Below are positions 1-4,784 of a stretch of 6,907 nt of DNA, one piece after another. The DNA lies in NCBI GenBank assembly GCA_030693105.1, contig JAUYBK010000238.1:1-6907 (forward strand). The letters run 5' to 3'. Position 1 is the first letter of the stretch. Each line of letters starts with the position of its first letter. This DNA is from Methanobacteriaceae archaeon. Lineage in GTDB: Archaea > Methanobacteriota > Methanobacteria > Methanobacteriales > Methanobacteriaceae. Both the position numbers and the translations under genes were made by a program. The notes under the pieces were generated by a model. The model made no database searches, was not told the DNA's origin, and worked only from the letters and a program-made list of their open reading frames with translations.

Positions 1-26
1 TTACCCATTAAGTTGTATATTCCTTT

Positions 27-437
27 TTATTCCATGTATTTTTCCAGTCTCTCTTTAAACTCTTTGCGGTGGCGTTTTTCTTCATCCAGTATATGCTTGA
101 GGACGCCTACTACTTCTTCGTCAGGTATTTCTGCAATCTGCTGGGTATAAATTTCGATGCCCTCACTTTCCAGTTGGATCTGTCGTTGCAGCATTCCCTT
201 CAAGTCATCCCCACCGAAATTTAGTTCTTTGTGTTCCATGGTGGGTTTGCCTCCCCTTTTGGTTATGAGGTCGGCCAGCCACCACATGTGGCGCATTTCA
301 TCCACGGATATGGCTTCCGTAACTCAGCTTGGATCGCATTCTTCCATTATAAAATAGTTCCGGGTGTAAACCATGGATGCCTCTAATTCCCGGACAAAAT
401 TATCGTTTAAGACTTTGATTATTTCCTCTTTATCCAA
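27..437 (-). pseudogene. Ferritin-like diiron protein, interrupted by an in-frame TGA
   Basis: The full frame runs from a TTG start at 437 to a TAA stop at 27 and would encode 136 residues, but codon 38 is TGA (324-326). The TTG is favoured because an AAAGGAGAG ribosome binding site (447-455) lies 9 nt upstream. The protein has the four-helix ferritin/bacterioferritin pattern: Glu17 in helix A, Glu47-x-x-His50 (DEMRH) in helix B, Glu90/Glu92 in helix C, and Glu120-x-x-His123 (EEKRH) in helix D. All expected di-iron carboxylates and histidines are present, so only the stop is wrong. Such proteins bind iron or handle peroxide in the cytoplasm. The break falls between helices A and B (CDPS-stop-VTEAIS), where Arg (CGA) would fit by a single transition. 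The 92-residue remainder could start at GTG 305 but would lack helix A. Alternatives are a sequencing error or a recent mutation. The family call is confident; loss of function is not. Confidence 0.8.
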
Positions 438-446
438 AAAAACCCA

Positions 447-455
447 CTCTCCTTT
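447..455 (-). promoter_or_regulatory. Ribosome binding site of the ferritin-like gene
   Basis: The minus strand reads AAAGGAGAG, complementary to the archaeal 16S rRNA 3' end, 9 nt before the TTG at 437. It fixes the real start upstream of the internal stop, which shows that the open frame beginning at 305 is only the 3' part of the gene. Confidence 0.7.
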
Positions 456-746
456 GTTTTAACCTTGTATATTATTTATTGGAAACTTGGATAAGTACAA
501 TGTATTATTTTTTTGGTAATGTATCTAATTAATTTCTAGGTCTTCCCCCCCCAATCTTTAACTATATAAAGAATTTTATTTCTACCAAATGAATTCGACA
601 TATTTATAAGAACCAAATTGGCACTTTTAGGAAAGATTAAAAAAAAATAAGAGCTTCATGCAATAATTTCCATCCAAAAAGTGCATACAACTGTGATGGG
701 CGAAAAAGTTGGTTTATGATTTTTCTTTGATTATAGGGGAAAGGAT
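456..746. other. AT-rich spacer with a C8 run
   Basis: No reading frame looks coding here on either strand. It should hold the promoter of the ferritin-like gene on the minus strand; AT-rich TATA-like sequence lies around 467-480, but no single box stands out. On the plus strand a TTTATGA-like box near 711-718 lies about 30 nt upstream of the ATG at 747 and could be a relict promoter for the following fragment. A run of eight C occupies 545-552. Confidence 0.4.
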
Positions 747-964
747 ATGTTTGATGTTTTTCCATCCAGGGTGTTCCATGAGAACCTAGCAGGGTTCTAT
801 CCTATTAATTTGGGTTTAGATAATTCGTTTTTTGATTTTCTAATGCGCTAATATCAACTTTAGGAAGCATAATTGGAACCATTGGTGCCTTAGCCGTGTT
901 GAAATACGAAAATAAAATACTAAACAAGAAAAATGCCTACTATTTTTATAAAAAATTTCCATAA
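747..964 (+). pseudogene. Frameshifted, truncated fragment resembling the N-terminus of a PAP2-type membrane phosphatase
   Basis: An ATG at 747 follows a GGGGAAAGGAT ribosome-binding-like stretch and opens 34 codons ending at TAA 849-851. Restoring one base after the CGC codon (846-848) joins this frame to a second one that runs to TAA 962-964, giving 72 residues. The join reads as a continuous protein: INLGLDNSFFDFLMR followed by LISTLGSIIGTIGALAVL. The pattern 'IN-x-G-x-(D/N)-N-x-x-x-D-x-x-M-x-x-(I/L)-(S/T)-x-LGS' entering a transmembrane helix is typical of the start of PAP2 / undecaprenyl-diphosphatase-like membrane phosphatases. These are normally about 180-220 residues, with catalytic K-x6-RP, PSGH and SR-x5-H-x3-D motifs that are absent here. 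With a frameshift and no catalytic part it would be non-functional. The family assignment is by eye from a short N-terminus and could be wrong; another small membrane protein is possible. Confidence 0.45.
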
Positions 965-1046
965 ATTTAAGTTGATATAAGTAACAGACCTATTTTCGTT
1001 AATAGATGAAGCTGATAATAAAAAAAAAATTTGTTCCTAATAAAAT

Positions 1047-1484
1047 ATGAAAAAACGAAATATACGGCCCCAAAATCTATACATTGAGCGACGCATTATC
1101 ACGCGGATGAGAATCTATTTATTTGTGATGCTTGTCCTGTTAGCTGTGATAATATTTGAAGTAGTTCAAAGTAGGTTTAGCATTCAATTGGCTATAGGGG
1201 GGATATCCATTGGTTTAGTGGTTGGTATCATAGTCAGTCGCACTTATCATTTGAGTTGGGATGAAGAAACTAACAAGGTAATTGGTCAAATCGATTGGAT
1301 AGGTGCTGTAATTCTCGTGAGCTATCTTATTTTCGTATTTACTAAAACAGATGTTGTGGGATATTGGAAGGAAGGAACTTCTTTATTTGCAATTATTATC
1401 GGTATCACCGCAGGCACCATGCTAGGCCGGGTGTTAGGAACAAAACGAGGCATAAATAAAATTCTGGAAGCCTTGAAAATTTAG
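1047..1484 (+). CDS. Four-helix integral membrane protein of unknown function
   Basis: This intact frame encodes 145 residues that I do not assign to a named family. The N-terminus is strongly basic (many Lys and Arg in the first 22 residues), followed by about four predicted membrane helices at residues 23-40, 46-64, 82-99 and 112-130. The loop between helices 2 and 3 is polar and acidic (SWDEETNK, residues 70-77) and the C-terminus is basic again (GTKRGINK). Glycine-rich helix faces (GGISIGLVVG, IIIGITAGTMLG) suggest packed helices or oligomerisation. ATG 1047 is the first start of the frame, but no GGAG-like site precedes it, so it may be leaderless or weakly translated; an AT-rich GATATAAG box lies at 973-980. 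It stands alone on the plus strand among damaged genes. The TAG stop at 1482-1484 is followed by T5 tracts that may end transcription. Confidence 0.7.
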   Translation: MKKRNIRPQNLYIERRIITRMRIYLFVMLVLLAVIIFEVVQSRFSIQLAIGGISIGLVVGIIVSRTYHLSWDEETNKVIGQIDWIGAVILVSYLIFVFTKTDVVGYWKEGTSLFAIIIGITAGTMLGRVLGTKRGINKILEALKI

Positions 1485-1681
1485 AGAAAATACTATAAAT
1501 TTTTGATTATCCAATTTTTAATTGAATTCCCCACCGTTTAACAAAAGAAGGGATTAACGAAGGACAAGCTCAATTATTGATAAACTTGGTAATAAGGTAC
1601 TATTTTAATTTATAATCGAAGCATATACACTTTAAAAAATATTTCAAGGTAAAACCACATTTCAGAGTAAGTTGGTTTGAT
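1485..1681. other. Spacer between convergent genes
   Basis: This AT-rich stretch separates the plus-strand membrane protein from the end of the minus-strand symporter/prenyltransferase operon. It holds one short open stretch (1526-1615, plus, no usual start codon) whose translation vaguely resembles the tail of Rpn-type nuclease/DUF4351 proteins. T-rich segments on both strands (for example A6 at 1634-1639, read as T6 on the minus strand) could act as archaeal terminators. No clear hairpin was seen. Confidence 0.3.
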
Positions 1682-1893
1682 TCATTTAAGTAAGAATGGT
1701 TGCATTGATGCCCATTTATCTTTCCAGCCTATGGGAACGAGTCGTTTGGTTACCATTTCTGGAAATCATGCAGCCAGTACGGCACGGTCCTCAGGAGATA
1801 AGTTATACAATGCAAAAGGCACCACCAGGTATGCGGGGCCAGTATGTTCTTCAAAAAACTCGGAAAAACTTTTTATTTCAGCTTATCATCCAT
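1682..1893 (-). pseudogene. Small unrecognised protein overlapping the UbiA 3' end, with a frameshift and an in-frame TGA
   Basis: An ATG at 1893 overlaps the last codons of the prenyltransferase gene, as in a translationally coupled operon. It reads MDDKLK and stops at TAA 1873-1875, but adding one A to the preceding AAA run opens a frame to TGA 1682-1684, giving exactly 71 codons. Within it codon 43 is TGA (1766-1768), where Arg (CGA) would fit. The conceptual product is soluble, about 70 residues, with stretches such as HTGPAYLVVPFALYNLSPED and LVPIGWKDKWASMQPFLLK. Its composition and codon use look like real protein and match the prenyltransferase gene better than the competing plus-strand frames over 1677-1941. 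I do not recognise the family. It has two lesions in 212 nt, so it is either dead or badly sequenced. The reading is an inference from frame continuity. Confidence 0.5.
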
Positions 1894-2746
1894 CCCACCG
1901 CAGCAAAGATCATCACCGCACTCATCAAAATTGAACTATAAGCTGGACTTCGCTTAAAGCTAATGTTAGCCCAGATTGCTAGAGGTATGGTCAAAAAAAT
2001 AGCCAATACCACTTGCCAGGGAATTAGGGGAAGTAATGCAAGCGTACAGATATACATTAAAACCATGAGGCCCAGGTAAACCCTGGGAACTCTCTCGGAA
2101 AGCCTTACCACCAGGGTGTTCTTACCAACCTGGGCATCGGCCTCCCGGTCCGCCCAGTGCACACCCAGGAGATTAACCAGCACTACCAAAAATATGGGGG
2201 TTAAAATCAAGAACGTGTTAAGAGTAGCCACCCCCATCTGAGGGATATAAGCAATAAGAGGCATAAAATACCCTCCTAAAAGAGCATTATCCAATTCTCC
2301 CCACAGGGTCCTCTCCAGTTGTAAGGGAGGCATAGAATAGAACCATCCGCCTAACATCCCCACTAAAACAAGTATGATACCTTGACAGGATAGTAAACCC
2401 CACCAAAAAGATAAAAAAGTAACAAACAGCGTTAGGATAGATAGGATGACAGCAACCCATAAAGCCCACTGGGTGGGTATTATTCCTGATGGCAGAACCC
2501 CACTACCTCCCGAGAACCAGGTGCGGCGGGTTATGGTATCAGTATCCACATCCACAAACTCATTAGCATAATGGGCCATCAGGGTGGCCAATACTAAAAT
2601 CAAAGCCCCAAAAGCGCTGGTACTAATTTGATGGTGCCCAGATCATGGTACGCTAGGGACAGACCCAGAAAGTAGGCTATAAGGCCTGCTAGCAGTACAA
2701 ATGGTCGGCCCATTTTAACCAATGCCTGGAATTGGTTCCAGCTCAA
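1878..2746 (-). pseudogene. UbiA-family prenyltransferase with a single -1 frameshift
   Basis: The gene begins at TTG 2746, 4 nt after GGAGTGA (2751-2757), and reads MSWNQFQALVKMGRPFVLLA for 47 codons. It then shifts at a G4 run (2606-2609 on the minus strand) into the frame that continues to TGA 1878. Adding one G restores 289 residues, a normal UbiA length. The first aspartate-rich motif NEFVDVDTD falls at residues 62-70 and the second, HWADREAD followed by GKNT, at about 197-210; these bind the Mg-prenyl diphosphate. Multiple membrane helices surround both. UbiA enzymes attach an isoprenoid chain to an aromatic or lipid acceptor in the membrane. The layout is MenA-like, but menaquinone is not expected in Methanobacteriales, so the acceptor is unknown. 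The gene lies 32 nt downstream of the symporter gene and overlaps the next small gene, so all three are probably one operon. If the shift is genuine, only a 241-residue piece lacking helix 1 could be made from an internal TTG (2603). Confidence 0.85.
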
Positions 2747-2750
2747 ATTT

Positions 2751-2757
2751 TCACTCC
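2751..2757 (-). promoter_or_regulatory. Ribosome binding site fixing the UbiA TTG start
   Basis: The minus strand reads GGAGTGA, 4 nt before TTG 2746 and within the 32-nt gap after the symporter stop. It shows that translation of the prenyltransferase was meant to start upstream of the frameshift rather than at the internal TTG at 2603. Confidence 0.7.
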
Positions 2758-2778
2758 TATACTTTCATGAAGGATATA

Positions 2779-3648
2779 TCATGAACCATTTGACGTATCA
2801 CTTGAAATTTTACTTCTTTTACCAAGCACCCAGGAGACCATCATCATGATGATCAGGCCTAATAAATAGACCACCACGATCATGGCCATGACGTTGTACT
2901 CTGAACTGAAGTTGGCCACTGCCACTACCAGAGCAGCCGATCCATTCCGGATGGCAGTGCCCAGGCCCAACACCGTTTTAGTCTTTTCAGAGGGACCTCC
3001 CAACATGTATCCGATTAAAAATGATCCTAACACAAAAGTCACAGCAGCTATCATTGCTCCGGTTCCGAATACTGCCAGAAAGTCCTGGTAGTTTAGGCCC
3101 AAATAAATAACCACCACTACTACGATGAACAGGTTGGATATCTTGTTGAAGACCGATTTCAGGGTTTGGGCTATTTTACTATAGCGGGCCTTTATGACCG
3201 TTCCACAAACTAAGGGTAAAAATATCAAGACCAACAGAGAAGCTGCTATGGACAAGTGATTTATGTATACCCCTGGTAACAGAAAAGACAACATGAGGGG
3301 CAGGTAGATCAGAGTCACCAGGGACAGTATTAACATCAACCCCACAGCAAAGGCCATATCGGCCCTGGTAAATTGAACCAATTTCAGCATGAAGGGTGAT
3401 CCGGCCCCGGTCGCCATTAAAACCAGGCCAATAGCCAGACCCTGCTCCAAGGGTATCACCTGGAGGATAAGGTAGGTTAGAAGGGGTACCAGGATGAAGT
3501 TAGCAGCCAGGGACTTTAAAATAAGGACCTTATCCTTTAAGGGCTCTACAAACTGTTTAGGGAAAAAGCTTAGCCCCATGGATAACATGGTAGTGACGAT
3601 GTAGATTATAACGCTGAGATTGGCAATCTGTTGCAAAATAGCTTCCAT
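2779..3648 (-). CDS. Bile acid:sodium symporter (BASS) family transporter
   Basis: This is an intact 289-residue membrane protein with about nine to ten hydrophobic helices (for example residues 10-28, 41-64, 68-85, 96-124, 131-152, 171-186, 196-217, 226-246, 252-275). Two broken-helix motifs typical of the BASS fold are visible: GAGSPFMLKL at 81-90, and GTAIRNGSAALVVA at 230-243, the equivalents of the crossover-helix segments that form the sodium and substrate sites. BASS proteins import organic anions (bile acids in animals, pyruvate or pantoate-like acids in plastids and bacteria) with sodium. The archaeal substrate cannot be read from sequence. ATG 3648 is supported by GGAG at 3659-3662, 10 nt upstream. 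It is the first gene of an apparent operon with UbiA and a small overlapping gene. The C-terminal tail (KRSKISSDTSNGS) is short and polar. The call is confident at superfamily level only. Confidence 0.85.
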   Translation of the reverse strand: MEAILQQIANLSVIIYIVTTMLSMGLSFFPKQFVEPLKDKVLILKSLAANFILVPLLTYLILQVIPLEQGLAIGLVLMATGAGSPFMLKLVQFTRADMAFAVGLMLILSLVTLIYLPLMLSFLLPGVYINHLSIAASLLVLIFLPLVCGTVIKARYSKIAQTLKSVFNKISNLFIVVVVVIYLGLNYQDFLAVFGTGAMIAAVTFVLGSFLIGYMLGGPSEKTKTVLGLGTAIRNGSAALVVAVANFSSEYNVMAMIVVVYLLGLIIMMMVSWVLGKRSKISSDTSNGS

Positions 3649-3693
3649 GTGATTAATACTCCAGTTGATTATAACTATTCAAACCTAGATATG

Positions 3694-3706
3694 CTAAGGG
3701 GCTTAG
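3694..3706. repeat. Inverted repeat upstream of the symporter gene
   Basis: CTAAG-GGG-CTTAG is a perfect 5-bp inverted repeat centred about 52 nt upstream of the symporter ATG, in the expected promoter region. It could be a regulator site or chance. A TATA-like CATATCTA stretch overlaps its left side. Confidence 0.25.
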
Positions 3707-3805
3707 TAAACCTTTCTGATACTAATCTTTCCAGAAATAAATAGTCAATAGGCAGCCTGTGCTAACGGGAAATTGAATATTAGCCGATTACAACGGATAT
3801 AACCA

Positions 3806-4055
3806 GGCACCAAGCTGACTCGTTATGGTTACAAAAGGGAACATATTCTACAAAAGTTATACTGACCGCTGAGGGTAAATTCTTCTGTGGTGAGTTCTTC
3901 TCCAACACTAAAAACCGGCCAGGGGTGGTATCATAGATGATGAAGCTGCTGCCCAGTCCAGTGTGAAGAAACTGAAGAAAATAAACATTAAGATGGTCTA
4001 TCCTGGCGTTGAGAACCCTTTCGCCTGGAATTTATTACCCGAGACTAATGAATAA
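3806..4055 (+). pseudogene. Decayed C-terminal part of a metallo-beta-lactamase-fold hydrolase
   Basis: Three plus-strand frames in succession spell a recognisable MBL-fold C-terminus. The first (from 3806) gives GTKLTRYGYK, the usual strand before the HTPGHT metal motif. The second gives TKVILTAEGKFFCGEFFSNT, the strand and turn ending in the 'FCGD' element, with Glu for the usual Asp ligand. Restoring one A in the A5 run gives the third, KPARGGIIDDEAAA, then VKKLKKINIKMVYPGVENPF to TAA 4053. In active members the last motif is normally YPGHG, whose His is lost (GVE). HTPGHT itself is missing between the first two frames, which suggests a small deletion. The 5' half could not be traced between 3649 and 3805. 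With two or more frameshifts and lost ligands this cannot be active. Intact relatives hydrolyse thioesters, phosphodiesters or lactams with two zinc or iron ions. Confidence 0.6.
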
Positions 4056-4081
4056 AAATAATTGAATTTGAACAGTTATTC

Positions 4082-4102
4082 AAAAAAAAAACCCCCCCCC
4101 CC
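4082..4102. repeat. A10-C11 homopolymer pair
   Basis: Ten A are followed directly by eleven C. A C11 run is extraordinary in such AT-rich DNA and is prone to slippage and miscalling. A second C8 run lies at 545-552. Neither is inside a gene. Confidence 0.8.
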
Positions 4103-4159
4103 ACTATATAAAACAAGATAGTTGATTAAAACAATATAGCTAATTCTTGAATCAGATCT

Positions 4160-4188
4160 AAAAAAAAAAAAGAAATATGATATTTCTT
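4160..4188 (-). terminator. Second hairpin plus T12 terminator behind the TRAM gene
   Basis: On the minus strand AAGAAATA-TCA-TATTTCTT is a perfect 8-bp stem with a 3-nt loop, running directly into T12 (4160-4171 as A on the plus strand). It lies about 90 nt past the TRAM stop. The stem is AU-only, so the T-tract, which suffices in archaea, is probably the main signal. Confidence 0.5.
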
Positions 4189-4218
4189 GTGAAATAGGTG
4201 AGAATTAACTTTAATTTT

Positions 4219-4253
4219 AAAAAAAGATGAATAAATAAACCAGGATGGTTTAT
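4219..4253 (-). terminator. First hairpin plus T7 terminator behind the TRAM gene
   Basis: The minus strand reads ATAAACCA-TCC-TGGTTTAT (4253-4235), a perfect 8-bp stem starting 25 nt after the TRAM stop codon. A T7 tract (4225-4219) follows about 9 nt later. Together with the stronger T12 element further on, it suggests backed-up termination of an abundant short transcript. Confidence 0.5.
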
Positions 4254-4278
4254 AATCCTTCTATTTAGAAAATAAAGG

Positions 4279-4515
4279 TTAGTCTATTACTTCAGCAAAG
4301 GCAAAATTTCTTCGAGTAGAATTAACTCTAATTTTAACTTCATCACCGACTTTGGCGCCTGAAACAAAAACCACAAACCCTTCTATACGGGCAATACCGT
4401 CTCCGTCCCTACCGGTATCTTCAATTTTAACATCATATTCTCCGCCTTCTTTAATAGGAGCGGAACTTCCTCTATCATTACTGTAACTATCTCCAAACAA
4501 ACTTATCACTTCCAT
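4279..4515 (-). CDS. Small TRAM-domain RNA-binding protein
   Basis: The 78-residue protein is a stand-alone TRAM domain (residues about 19-78) with a short polar N-terminal leader ([14 protein letters not shown]). The diagnostic core is visible: a first strand [10 protein letters not shown], the turn [17 protein letters not shown], then [26 protein letters not shown]. Such single-domain TRAM proteins are widespread in euryarchaea, often in several copies; in a psychrophilic methanogen they act as RNA chaperones that melt structured mRNA. TRAM is an OB-like beta barrel that uses basic and aromatic surface residues (here Arg36, Arg43, RRNFAF) to hold RNA. ATG 4515 is the natural start; the region before it has only a weak GGGC element, and a TATA box at 4553-4560 predicts a leader of about 15 nt. 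The gene is monocistronic, bounded by its own promoter and two terminators. The family call is very secure; the RNA target is unknown. Confidence 0.92.
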   Translation of the reverse strand: MEVISLFGDSYSNDRGSSAPIKEGGEYDVKIEDTGRDGDGIARIEGFVVFVSGAKVGDEVKIRVNSTRRNFAFAEVID

Positions 4516-4552
4516 TTTTTGCCCTAAGGCAATTAACTATTGATTTTTAAAG

Positions 4553-4560
4553 CATATAAA
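4553..4560 (-). promoter_or_regulatory. TATA box of the TRAM gene
   Basis: The minus strand reads TTTATATG, a near match to the methanogen box A (TTTATATA). It is placed so that transcription would begin about 25 nt downstream, near 4530, only about 15 nt before the ATG at 4515. Confidence 0.55.
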
Positions 4561-4784
4561 GTAATGTAAAACGATTTTAATTTTACTGATTTTTTTTCAT
4601 GAAAATTATTTGATTTTGCTGCATTAAACAAATCAAACTGTTCCCCCACTTGTTGGTGAATTTTTATTCCCAAATCTCAATTTTTTTAGTTTCGTGATAT
4701 ATCGTCTGGCTCCTAATTCTAAAGATAAGGAGTCGTAACCGGAATAAAACCTTCTTTTTTTATACGTAAAATGATTAGGATGTT
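4561..4784. other. Spacer between malic enzyme and TRAM genes
   Basis: No coding frame was found. It holds the upstream side of the TRAM promoter, including an inverted repeat (4609-4637), and the 3' end of the malic enzyme transcript. No convincing terminator for malic enzyme was seen on the minus strand, so readthrough towards TRAM is possible. Confidence 0.4.
4609..4637. repeat. Inverted repeat upstream of the TRAM promoter
   Basis: TTTGATTT (4609-4616) and AAATCAAA (4630-4637) form a perfect 8-bp inverted repeat separated by 13 nt, about 50-75 nt upstream of the TRAM TATA box. It could bind a dimeric regulator or form a hairpin. In DNA this AT-rich it may also be chance. Confidence 0.3.

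Noticed and set aside
1..26. Possible start of a further minus-strand gene (ATG at 8-6)
   Set aside because: Only two codons and a fragment remain before the window edge and the upstream GGAA is too far, so it cannot be supported.
324..326. Selenocysteine insertion at the internal TGA of the ferritin-like gene
   Set aside because: The position is not a redox Cys site in this family, and I saw no SECIS-like structure downstream.
157..357. Plus-strand 66-codon frame opposite the ferritin-like gene
   Set aside because: It is a shadow of the minus-strand gene, with no start signal and no recognisable features.
781..798. Inverted repeat AGAACC-N6-GGTTCT
   Set aside because: It falls inside the PAP2-like coding fragment and is short; no regulatory context supports it.
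1677..1941. Two overlapping plus-strand open frames of 85 and 81 codons
   Set aside because: They lie antisense to the end of UbiA and the small coupled gene. Their composition is not protein-like, they lack ribosome binding sites, and the minus-strand reading is more convincing.
2287..2469. Minus-strand 60-codon frame inside UbiA
   Set aside because: It is an alternative frame of the prenyltransferase; the main frame carries both aspartate motifs.
2603..2613. Programmed -1 frameshifting in UbiA
   Set aside because: No canonical slippery heptamer or clear downstream structure, and the same kind of one-base loss occurs in three other nearby genes.
4103..4110. TATA-like ACTATATA on the plus strand
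   Set aside because: No plus-strand gene follows it before the convergent TRAM gene; the region is AT-rich enough for chance matches.
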